NCBI GenBank assembly: GCA_947626365.1
Contig: CANQRW010000023.1
Coordinates: 1 to 46,532, forward strand
Source: an uncultured Lachnospiraceae bacterium
GTDB taxonomy: Bacteria; Bacillota; Clostridia; Lachnospirales; Lachnospiraceae
Reading direction: 5' to 3'
Length of the DNA: 46,532 nucleotides
Under the pieces are notes generated by a model. That model saw only the letters and a list, made by a program, of their open reading frames with translations. It was not told where the DNA came from and did not search any database. The first letter of the stretch is position 1. Every line of letters begins with the position of its first letter. Of the stretch, positions 34,268-42,499 are shown piece by piece. The translations under genes and the position numbers were made by a program.

Positions 34268-35620
34268 TTAGCGATACGTAGTAATAATACTAGAATTATT
34301 ACTTGTGTCAACAAAGGCATAGTAAATAATGCCTATTATCATTGTAAAAAATAAATTCGGCATAATATAATAATTTCCAAAAAAAGTTAATGCAGTCATC
34401 ATTAACAGAAATAGTCTCCCGCCTTTAAATCCGACTAAACAACACAACCAGTCTAATAGAATAACTATTAATGCCGTCAAAATAACGTCTATAAAATAGA
34501 ATAGCCCTAATTCTCTTATATAATACGACAAAAACGTAGACGCATTAAAATCATTTAAGCCCCGTGTATTTATTGTTTTATTATATTCCTCTATTGCCTT
34601 ATTTCCTCCCAAAATACGTATTACGGGCAAAAACAGTGCCTTGAATTCCTCCGTCTTCTCTTTCTCAATAAACTCCTGTTTTAATACGTCAAAGTTTATC
34701 CCTGTGTACCCATATGCCCAGTTAATTACCATATTATCCGTTCTGCTCTCTAATAAATTGCTAATCGCTGTGGCCGGATCCTTCCATCCTCGCTTCATTT
34801 GTCTGTAATTTCCCCATATACTAAAAAGAACGATTCCGGCAACAGCTAATATACTCAACTTTATTATATTTTTCTTTGTTAAAAAGTTCTTCCCATAGTG
34901 AGAAATCCATAGAAGTACCAAAAACATACCTATTCGTATTAAATCGCCTCTTACAGCAGACAGGACGGAACACATAACTGTCACAATAATTGCAGTTATC
35001 TTTATCCATCTTTTTTTCACTGCTGGTACCATCATCAATGTTAACCACATTAACATATTGGCAATTCCCGATTCTCCCGGTATGACAAATTGAGTTTCTG
35101 ATTCAGACCTCCACAAATTTGATATAAATCTAATTCCTGTGACTTTATATATACGCATTTTCACCAAAACACATAATATAATTATTAACAGTCCGGCAAC
35201 ATCTGAATTTATACTAAAGATTTTTTTAGTACCTGTAAAATGAATTTTTCTTTTTTCATATACGACTAACAGAGCAAGAAAAATCAATGGGGCAAATGTA
35301 TAATAATATATATCAATAATATTTTTAGGGGCTTGCAGTCTGGATATATTTAAATTATTCAATAGTAAAACGCCGAAATAGCATCCTGCAAATACATTGC
35401 TTAAACTAATACCTCGTTTCTTTATATCGCATATAGCAGAACCTATTATAGCCACAGATAAAGCCACCAAAACAAGGTTTCCTATATTGAATTGTGCCCC
35501 CAGTATTAATTCAATACATACATATATTGGAAGACAGACGATAACTGCCATAATTATTGTTAAGCTTTTATTAACTGATATCGCAAATTGTTTCTTGGGA
35601 ATAGTATTATTAATCTCCAT
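34268..35620 (-). CDS. wzy: Wzy-type polysaccharide polymerase
   Basis: 450 aa with about 11-12 TM segments and a large extracytoplasmic loop (about residues 265-365: NYRQMKRGWKDPATAISN, then INTRGLNDFNASTF), as in oligosaccharide repeat-unit polymerases. Sequence conservation in this family is poor, so the call rests on topology, AT-richness and position between wecB and wzx. ATG 35620 has AGGTGG about 10 nt upstream. Confidence 0.75.
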   Translation of the reverse strand: MEINNTIPKKQFAISVNKSLTIIMAVIVCLPIYVCIELILGAQFNIGNLVLVALSVAIIGSAICDIKKRGISLSNVFAGCYFGVLLLNNLNISRLQAPKNIIDIYYYTFAPLIFLALLVVYEKRKIHFTGTKKIFSINSDVAGLLIIILCVLVKMRIYKVTGIRFISNLWRSESETQFVIPGESGIANMLMWLTLMMVPAVKKRWIKITAIIVTVMCSVLSAVRGDLIRIGMFLVLLWISHYGKNFLTKKNIIKLSILAVAGIVLFSIWGNYRQMKRGWKDPATAISNLLESRTDNMVINWAYGYTGINFDVLKQEFIEKEKTEEFKALFLPVIRILGGNKAIEEYNKTINTRGLNDFNASTFLSYYIRELGLFYFIDVILTALIVILLDWLCCLVGFKGGRLFLLMMTALTFFGNYYIMPNLFFTMIIGIIYYAFVDTSNNSSIITTYR

Positions 35621-35649
35621 AGTTAACTTTCCACCTACCTCTTGCTAAT

Positions 35650-36747
35650 CTATATGTTCTTTTCTAATATATCCGCAATCCGCTTGCTTGCCATCCCATC
35701 TCCGTATGGATTGCTGGCCTCACTCATCCGTGCATACTCTTCCGAATCCTCCAGAAGCTGTTTAAACGCCTTGTATATCGTCTCCTCATCCGTCCCCACT
35801 AGCTTCAGTGTACCAGCCGCAATCCCCTCTGGACGCTCCGTCGTATCCCGCATCACCAGAACTGGCTTGCCAAGCGACGGTGCCTCCTCTTGGATCCCAC
35901 CGGAATCCGTCAGGATCATATACGAATGCGCAAGGAAATTATGGAAATCCAACACATCCAGCGGCTCAATAATCTGAATCCGCTCATCCCCACCAAGAAT
36001 CGCATTTGCAGTCTCTCTCACCACTGGGTTCATATGGATTGGATAAATGGCTTTCACATCCGGATGCTCATCGCACACCCGCCGGATCGCCCGGAACATA
36101 TGCTTCATCGGCTCTCCAAGGTTTTCCCTACGGTGAGCTGTGATCATGATCAGGCGGCTACCCGCGGCCCAATCCAACTGCTCATGACGATAGTCGGTGC
36201 GAACCGTAATCTTCAGCGCATCAATGGCCGTATTCCCCGTCACATAAATAGAAGAGGGATTCTTCCCCTCTTTGATCAGGTTCTGTCGGGACAATTCTGT
36301 CGGGGCAAAATTATATGTGGAAATAATGCTGACCGCCTGACGGTTAAATTCTTCCGGATAGGGCGAATAGATGTTGTAAGTACGAAGTCCAGCTTCCACA
36401 TGGCCGACCGGGATCTGAAGATAAAAGCAGGCCAATGCTGTTACAAAAGTGGTAGATGTATCGCCATGGACCAAGACTACATCCGGTCTTTCCTGCTCTA
36501 AAACTTCTCGGATCCGGTTTAGGATATTCGTTGTCACATCAAAAAGGGTTTGACGATCTTTCATGATAGAAAGGTCATAATCCGGCACGACGTTAAATGT
36601 CACCAAAACCTGATCCAGCATCTGACGATGTTGACCGGTAACACAGACAACCGTTTTGATTGTACTTCTGCTCTTTAGTTCATTGACCAAAGGGCACATT
36701 TTTATGGCCTCCGGACGAGTACCGAAAACCAGCATGACCTTTCTCAT
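35650..36747 (-). CDS. wecB: UDP-GlcNAc 2-epimerase, non-hydrolysing (WecB/MnaA type)
   Basis: About 365 aa. FGTRPEAIKMCPLV near the N-terminus, VLVHGDTSTTF, GHVEAGLRTYNIYSPYPEE, MITAHRRENLG and LTDSGGIQEEAPSLG are all diagnostic. It interconverts UDP-GlcNAc and UDP-ManNAc, so ManNAc or a derivative is expected in the polymer. The start at 36747 has GGGAGG 6 nt upstream and matches the family's N-terminus; a 17-codon upstream extension has no support. It is distinct from the hydrolysing NeuC-type enzyme at 19578-20738. Confidence 0.9.
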   Translation of the reverse strand: MRKVMLVFGTRPEAIKMCPLVNELKSRSTIKTVVCVTGQHRQMLDQVLVTFNVVPDYDLSIMKDRQTLFDVTTNILNRIREVLEQERPDVVLVHGDTSTTFVTALACFYLQIPVGHVEAGLRTYNIYSPYPEEFNRQAVSIISTYNFAPTELSRQNLIKEGKNPSSIYVTGNTAIDALKITVRTDYRHEQLDWAAGSRLIMITAHRRENLGEPMKHMFRAIRRVCDEHPDVKAIYPIHMNPVVRETANAILGGDERIQIIEPLDVLDFHNFLAHSYMILTDSGGIQEEAPSLGKPVLVMRDTTERPEGIAAGTLKLVGTDEETIYKAFKQLLEDSEEYARMSEASNPYGDGMASKRIADILEKNI

Positions 36748-36939
36748 TAAATCCTCCCGACATACGATCAACAGAGCGCTCAACGTTAGCAAATCCAAAA
36801 TCGTATTTTTTCTTCTGGTAATAAAAAACTAATGATCTCTATTTATCACCTAGTATTGGGTGTAATATATATGTTATTACAATTAAAAAAATGCGTAAAT
36901 GCTACTGTCCAAATACCCAATAGACTATTTTCTTCATTA

Positions 36940-37731
36940 TCATAAACCTTTCCAAGTATATTTTTTATAATATATACTTTCCATCCGCTCAATTACAGAT
37001 TGTGGAGCAATCCTTCTAAGCCAATGCTTAAATTTAGATAATACTGTATTCTGTTTTTCTCCCCATGACCCCATAGAATAATGAATGCAGTATGTGTTTT
37101 CCTTACTCAAATTAAAAAATCGGTCCGGATTCTTCAAATTCTCTTCATTTAATTCAAATGCTTGTCTTTTATAAGGATGAAAAAACACCCTTGGATATAG
37201 TTTTACACCTCCATAACTAATGAAAGAATCCCCCACTTTAAAACCAAATTTCTGTCTTGACAATTCTGTAATAATTGCATTATTCGGTTTCATATCATAT
37301 GAACCATCTGACAATACAAAATGTCGGTCATTATAATACTCTAACAGTGCCTTAATCCATGAATTCTCCTTTTCCGCTGCCATAAATCCAGCTGGTATCC
37401 AACAATTTGCCGAATACCCTGTAACTACATGTTCATCTTCTAACAAATTTTCAAAACTTTTCAAAACTTCCACATCTGAATCTATATACACGCCTCCATA
37501 ATAATATAAAGCGTATAACCGTACATAATCACTAACAAATGCCCATTTTTTTTCACCATAGGCCTCATTAACAAACGTATTGCTTTTAACGTCAAATGTC
37601 TCCTCGTTCCACAGTTTAATTTCATATCCTTGACAGAACTTTTCCCAAGAGGTTATACATTTCTGAACAATAGGCGGATATGGATTTTTTCCAAACCAGA
37701 TTAAATGAATAATTTTAGGTATATATCTCAT
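36940..37731 (-). CDS. GT32-like (DXD) glycosyltransferase
   Basis: 263 aa. IPKIIHLIWFGKNPYPPIV (4-22) and WAFVSDYVRLYALYYYGGVY (63-82), followed by DSD (84-86), form the Gly_transf_sug/OCH1-like signature that binds the nucleotide sugar through a metal. Soluble and cytoplasmic. It adds one sugar of the repeat unit; donor unknown. The ribosome site GGGAG lies 7 nt before ATG 37731. A 192-nt AT-rich gap separates it from wecB. Confidence 0.85.
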   Translation of the reverse strand: MRYIPKIIHLIWFGKNPYPPIVQKCITSWEKFCQGYEIKLWNEETFDVKSNTFVNEAYGEKKWAFVSDYVRLYALYYYGGVYIDSDVEVLKSFENLLEDEHVVTGYSANCWIPAGFMAAEKENSWIKALLEYYNDRHFVLSDGSYDMKPNNAIITELSRQKFGFKVGDSFISYGGVKLYPRVFFHPYKRQAFELNEENLKNPDRFFNLSKENTYCIHYSMGSWGEKQNTVLSKFKHWLRRIAPQSVIERMESIYYKKYTWKGL

Positions 37732-37900
37732 TCTCTTTCTCCCATTTTAAAAATATATCTTTACTATTCTTGCAAATAGCTCCAAATAAAGCAGTCGTAA
37801 CGAAACATATTCCAATCAAATATACATTTCCAAGAGTAGAAATGTTGTTTTCAAAACTTATAAACGCATAAATCCTGATAATCTCCGCACTCAATAGAAA
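37715..37900 (-). pseudogene. 3' remnant of a polytopic membrane gene (acyltransferase- or polymerase-like)
   Basis: An open stretch of 61 codons precedes and overlaps the GT32 start: FLLSAEIIRIYAF, then a hydrophobic VYLIGICFVTTALFGAI segment and a basic tail ending KENEIYT, TAA at 37715-37717. The stop lies 15-17 nt inside the GT32 gene, the kind of overlap seen between coupled genes. Two in-frame stops (about 37901-37906) precede it, and upstream the frame degrades within 80 nt. A hydrophobic final helix plus cytoplasmic tail suggests the end of a lost membrane protein such as an O-acyltransferase. The identification is tentative. Confidence 0.5.
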
Positions 37901-37980
37901 TTATCAAATGATATATTTTTTCCAAATACACAAACTAAAACTGACTTTGATTTGCTCTATGGGTATCCTTTTGCATAGAT

Positions 37981-39762
37981 TTAAAACCTCCCCAGCAAAA
38001 TGGCTGCATAAAATGCGACCGTTTCTATCTTTTTCTGCCTGTATAATTTACTATGCAAAATATAACTGCCTTTTTCCTTCAGAGATTTTGCCTCAAGAAA
38101 ATGATTTAATTCGTTGTAGTAGCCCTGTCTTTGCAGTTCTTTTTCATTGTATTCCACGAAATATTCGATCTGTTTTCTATATTTATATCCATCACCCATA
38201 AGAGCTCTTTTTGCACTTTTTAATAGTTGACCAAATCCTCCGGCGGAAGAGCCCATTAGATTTTTATTATGTTGTCTATAACAAGTAAACGGCGTGTTAT
38301 TAAATATTACTTTTCCATATAATACAGCCATATTTGTTATCCAAGAATCATAGGCATACACACGTGAAGTGTCTATCTTACCTTGAATTATTTTTAAAAG
38401 CACATTATTCATCACATGTGAATGTCCTGGACATATATTTTGTACAAGCGTATTATATAAAGTAAACCTTCGCACCTGCTCTCTTGTTATTCCATATGGT
38501 TTCAATTTGTCATCCACAAGATAAGAAGTAGAAGCGTAAAGCAACGGCAAGGCATTATCCTCTCTATTCAAAGACTCGCAGGCAACCTGCAATTTATCCT
38601 GCAACCATACATCATCCTGATCACTAATCGCATAATAATCATAATCTGACGCACAATTTAATAATTCAAAAAAACTGGCATTACATCCAATGTTTTTTCC
38701 TCTAACTAATTCTATTTTTCCTGGGTAACACTCCTGAAGTTTGTTTACGACATCACATGTTTTATCCGTTGAACCATCATCACGTATTCTAATGTGAATT
38801 TCTAAAGTTGTATTTTGTTTCAATATAGAAAGTATTTGTTCGTGTATATACTTTTCACCATTATAAGTTGACATCAACACAAGAAGCCTTCTACCTATAA
38901 ATGAAATATTATCTGCCTCTTTCCCAGTTCTTTCTGTTCCAATGATAGTCTCTCCATAAGAATACGTTGAGCATCTATCCCGTATCTGATCATATACAAG
39001 CGTCCCCAATACCTTTTTTGCTGTGTTTCCCCCAACTATACGAACTAGAACATCTATCCCTTTTACTATAAGTATATTATGCTGTGTTATAGCTGCAATC
39101 CTTTTCACCATATCCGAAACATTAACATACTCTTCATTCTGTGGTAAAAAGAGCCCCTGTTTTTCTTCTTCTATGATCAAGCGAACAAATTCGCAAAGAT
39201 TTCCTATATAAATCATAGAACGATCATTGGTTGTATAAGGAAATATCGGACTGCTTTTTGCTAACCATGCCAATCTTGTATAATTTCCTTTACACCCTTT
39301 GCCATATACCATCGGCGGACGAAGAACTGATACCTTAAATTCAACTGAATGCAACTGTTGGAGTTTCTTTTCGGCCTGCAACTTTGATCTTCCATAATGT
39401 GATTTCGGCATAGGTGCTGTATCCTTGTCTATAACCCCTTCTTCCATACCATACACACTCATAGAACTCAGGAAGATAAATTGTCTTACTCCTTCTCTTT
39501 TTGCTTTCTGTGCTGTCTCTATTGCTAAATCCCGGTTAACCTTATAATATAAACGTGCATTCTTTTTTGTTTCTTTCCGATGGACGATCTCCGCCACATG
39601 GAACACCGTATCATACCCGGAGAAGTCTTTCTCTTTCCAGCCGTCCCCGATCATATCTACCGTGTCCACCTGGTACATCCCTGCATACTCCGGACGGTTC
39701 AGGTATGTCTCCACCGATGTTCCGATATAACTTCCCGCCCCTGCGATCAGTACTTTTTTCAT
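37981..39762 (-). CDS. Fusion: NAD-dependent sugar epimerase/reductase plus family-2 glycosyltransferase
   Basis: 593 aa from ATG 39762 (AGAGGAA 3-8 nt upstream). The longer frame from 39828 would overlap the preceding gene and adds 22 unsupported residues. Residues 1 to about 280 are an extended SDR: VLIAGAGSYIG, FLSSMSVYG, HYGRSKLQAEKKL with Y-x-x-x-K, and VLRPPMVYGKG. Residues about 293-593 are a GT2: LVLMSTYNGEKYI, IRDDGSTDKT, AISDQDDVWL and a C-terminal helical region. The SDR half resembles the 4-ketoreductase partner of CapD/WbpM-type dehydratases in making UDP-QuiNAc/FucNAc. The GT2 half is rhamnosyltransferase-like. The two halves are one continuous frame. Confidence 0.8.
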   Translation of the reverse strand: MKKVLIAGAGSYIGTSVETYLNRPEYAGMYQVDTVDMIGDGWKEKDFSGYDTVFHVAEIVHRKETKKNARLYYKVNRDLAIETAQKAKREGVRQFIFLSSMSVYGMEEGVIDKDTAPMPKSHYGRSKLQAEKKLQQLHSVEFKVSVLRPPMVYGKGCKGNYTRLAWLAKSSPIFPYTTNDRSMIYIGNLCEFVRLIIEEEKQGLFLPQNEEYVNVSDMVKRIAAITQHNILIVKGIDVLVRIVGGNTAKKVLGTLVYDQIRDRCSTYSYGETIIGTERTGKEADNISFIGRRLLVLMSTYNGEKYIHEQILSILKQNTTLEIHIRIRDDGSTDKTCDVVNKLQECYPGKIELVRGKNIGCNASFFELLNCASDYDYYAISDQDDVWLQDKLQVACESLNREDNALPLLYASTSYLVDDKLKPYGITREQVRRFTLYNTLVQNICPGHSHVMNNVLLKIIQGKIDTSRVYAYDSWITNMAVLYGKVIFNNTPFTCYRQHNKNLMGSSAGGFGQLLKSAKRALMGDGYKYRKQIEYFVEYNEKELQRQGYYNELNHFLEAKSLKEKGSYILHSKLYRQKKIETVAFYAAILLGRF

Positions 39763-39805
39763 TTCCTCTGCTGTCCCCAACCTTTTCTTTTTATCTGCAA
39801 AAGGC

Positions 39806-40435
39806 TTACCTTTTTGCGCTGGACACACTGGATCCTTTCCGCTTCATCTCCCCTGTGCCGCCTTCCACTACACCATCGTGCTTTACCACTGCCAGAATCG
39901 TCCTCAAAAAGCACACACAGTCCATCCGAAACCCCATATGCCTCACATACTGCCCATCCAGTCTGGCCTTCACCGGGATCTCCAGTTCATCCCTTCCGTT
40001 CACCTGCGCCCAGCCGGTCAGTCCCGGCATCACATCATTAGCTCCATACTTGTCCCGCTCTGCGACCAGATCGTCTTGGTTCCAGAGAGCAGGCCGCGGA
40101 CCTATGATACTCATATCCCCTTTCAGGATGTTGATGATCTGTGGCAGTTCGTCCAAGGAAGTTTTCCGCAGGAAATGTCCCACCCGGGTTATGTACTGGT
40201 CCGGATTTGCCAGCATATGGGTCGGCATATCCTTCGGCGTATCTGTCCGCATGGTCCGGAACTTCAGGATATTGAAATAAGTCTTATGGAGTCCGACCCT
40301 CTTCTGCTTAAACAGGACAGGGCCAGGGGAATCCAGCTTTATTGCCATGCTGATTCCCAAAAGAAACGGACTTAACAGGACCAGTCCCGTTCCAGATAAG
40401 ATAATGTCCAATAAACGTTTGATCTTTTGGTACAT
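39806..40435 (-). CDS. Initiating undecaprenyl-phosphate sugar-phosphate transferase
   Basis: About 209 aa, WcaJ/PglC-type monotopic phosphoglycosyltransferase. It transfers a sugar-1-phosphate from a UDP-sugar to undecaprenyl phosphate, starting the repeat unit. One N-terminal reentrant/TM helix (IILSGTGLVLLSPFLLG) is followed by KQKRVGLHKTYF, ILKFRTM, TSLDELPQIINIL (catalytic D-E), GPRPA and GLTGWAQVNGRDEL. It is short, like PglC, without the N-terminal multi-TM/CoA-binding region of WcaJ. I prefer ATG 40435 over 40450 because a GGAG lies upstream of it. Confidence 0.88.
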   Translation of the reverse strand: MYQKIKRLLDIILSGTGLVLLSPFLLGISMAIKLDSPGPVLFKQKRVGLHKTYFNILKFRTMRTDTPKDMPTHMLANPDQYITRVGHFLRKTSLDELPQIINILKGDMSIIGPRPALWNQDDLVAERDKYGANDVMPGLTGWAQVNGRDELEIPVKARLDGQYVRHMGFRMDCVCFLRTILAVVKHDGVVEGGTGEMKRKGSSVSSAKR

Positions 40436-40569
40436 CTGCTTCCGCTCCAATACAGTTTACTTGATGAAATAAGCAATATAAAGGGAAACTGTCTTTCCAT
40501 AAAACTGTTTCTCCTCTAAGAGTTTCCATTCAAAGGCTATTCGCCTCTACATCTTGTAACCATGGCACA

Positions 40570-42441
40570 TCACGTCTGCGGCCGGTACGTTGGCACCAAT
40601 TCTTTCACCATGTCCCTGATCTTCCCATTTTCATCATGGTTTGCGACTTCATAAAGCTCGTTCAAGCGCTCCCGTAGCCATTCCATGTCGAACTCGATCG
40701 GCTTACCGATATGGATCAGTTTATTCGGCGTGTCCTGCAGCCCTTCCTCTCCCATCAGCAGCTCCTCATACAACTTTTCACCCGGCCGTAGTCCCGTAAA
40801 CTCAATGGGGATGTCCACATACGGTTCATACCCCGAAAGCCTTATCAGGTTCTCCGCCAAATCCAATATTTTCACCGGTTTCCCCATATCCAGCACGAAA
40901 ATTTCTCCGCCTTTCGCATAGGCCCCAGCCTGCAACACTAAAGAAACTGCCTCTGGGATCGTCATAAAATACCGTATAATATCCGGATGTGTCACTGTCA
41001 CCGGTCCTCCCACCTCGATCTGCTTCTTAAACAGCGGGATCACTGATCCATTACTCCCCAAGACGTTACCGAACCGCACTGCTACGAAGTCGGTCTCCGA
41101 CCTGGCATCCATCATCTGGATCACCATCTCACAAAGCCTCTTGCTGGCCCCCATGATGTTGGTTGGGTTTACTGCCTTGTCAGTCGATATCAGCACGAAC
41201 CTCTTCGCCCCGTACTTATCTGCTGCCTTTGCCGTCTTGTATGTCCCAAAAACATTGTTCTTAATCGCCTCACACGGGCTGTCCTCCATCAGTGGCACAT
41301 GTTTGTGCGCCGCTGCGTGATATACGATATCCGGCCGGTAGGTAGAAAACACACTCTCCATCCGGTGCGTATTCCTCACCGACCCGATCAGCACCACCAA
41401 ATCCAGCTCCGGATGACTCTTCTTAAGTTCCTGCTGTATATCATAGGCGTTATTCTCATATACATCGAAAATGATAAGCCGCTTCGGGCTATGTCCTGCG
41501 ATCTGCCTGCACAACTCACTTCCGATGGAACCACCACCCCCGGTCACCAGGATCGTCTTCCCTCTGACATAGCCGATGATCTCATCCAAGTTCACACGAA
41601 TCGGCTCCCGACCGAGCAGATCCTCGATCTGCACCTCACGGAGCTTGGATACGCTCACCTCATCATTCAACAGCTGATAGATGCCGGGCAGTATCTTTAC
41701 CGCGCAGTCCGTTTTCCGGCAGATCTCGATAATCTCCTTCCGAGCCTGGGCGGGTGCTGCGGGCATGGCGATGTAGATCTCATCCACCCGGTACTTCGCT
41801 GCCAATTTGGGAATATCGTTCCGATTTCCTTTGATGGGTACGCCGTTTAAGAGCTTTCCAATCTTATTCTTATCATCATCCACAAAGCAGACGACCATAT
41901 CATTTACATAGACGCTGGTATGTATCTCCTTTAGAATCACGCTTCCGGAAGTACCGGCGCCGACGATCATGATCCGTCTCCCATTTCTTCCGCGCTTCCC
42001 CTGGCTGAATAGCGATAACCAAATCCGGTAAGACAGGCGCACCGCTAAAACCAGGCTGCACAGGACGACGAAAGAAATCAGATAATAACTCCTTGGCACC
42101 CGAAACTGCAGGATCATCATCCCGCCCGTCTGTAGAAGGGCCGCAATACCGCAGGTGGCGACGATATTCAACGCCTCCCTCACTCCTGCTGCACTCCATA
42201 CAATGTCATACATCTTCCGGAACAAAAAAACTGCCAGCGTACCTGTGATGTACGTTGGCAAATACCGTATGACAACTGACTGATATTCTAGCGGTACGGC
42301 CGCCCAACTCAGATCAAAGCGGATGATCAGACCCAGAAATGCTGACAAGCAAATGATTCCTATATCAACTGCAAGAAGCACCGCCATCTGTACCCATTTG
42401 TTCTTGGGTATATATTTCCTGAAAAAAATGTTATCCTTCAT
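40570..42441 (-). CDS. capD: Membrane nucleoside-diphosphate-sugar 4,6-dehydratase (CapD/FlaA1/PglF family)
   Basis: 623 aa, full length. Four N-terminal TM helices (about 17-40, 58-76, 90-112, 118-136), a CoA-binding-like Rossmann region with GAGTSG (161-166), then the catalytic SDR with TGGGGSIGSE (300-309), HAAAHKHVPLMED and LISTDKAVNPTNIMGASKR. It dehydrates UDP-GlcNAc to the 4-keto-6-deoxy sugar. No PglE/PglD pair lies next to it; instead the SDR half of the fusion at 37981-39762 may reduce the ketone, and the sugar-phosphate transferase would attach the product to the lipid carrier. AGGAC lies about 7 nt before ATG 42441. Confidence 0.88.
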   Translation of the reverse strand: MKDNIFFRKYIPKNKWVQMAVLLAVDIGIICLSAFLGLIIRFDLSWAAVPLEYQSVVIRYLPTYITGTLAVFLFRKMYDIVWSAAGVREALNIVATCGIAALLQTGGMMILQFRVPRSYYLISFVVLCSLVLAVRLSYRIWLSLFSQGKRGRNGRRIMIVGAGTSGSVILKEIHTSVYVNDMVVCFVDDDKNKIGKLLNGVPIKGNRNDIPKLAAKYRVDEIYIAMPAAPAQARKEIIEICRKTDCAVKILPGIYQLLNDEVSVSKLREVQIEDLLGREPIRVNLDEIIGYVRGKTILVTGGGGSIGSELCRQIAGHSPKRLIIFDVYENNAYDIQQELKKSHPELDLVVLIGSVRNTHRMESVFSTYRPDIVYHAAAHKHVPLMEDSPCEAIKNNVFGTYKTAKAADKYGAKRFVLISTDKAVNPTNIMGASKRLCEMVIQMMDARSETDFVAVRFGNVLGSNGSVIPLFKKQIEVGGPVTVTHPDIIRYFMTIPEAVSLVLQAGAYAKGGEIFVLDMGKPVKILDLAENLIRLSGYEPYVDIPIEFTGLRPGEKLYEELLMGEEGLQDTPNKLIHIGKPIEFDMEWLRERLNELYEVANHDENGKIRDMVKELVPTYRPQT

Positions 42442-42499
42442 GTATCTTGTCCTATAGTTAATTCAATATACTCTTGCCGTTTTAATTCTAAAAGTTTGA

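Noticed and set aside
39555-40280. Plus-strand 241-aa open frame
   Set aside because: It lies opposite the sugar transferase and SDR genes and has a proline/serine-rich shadow composition with no family motif.
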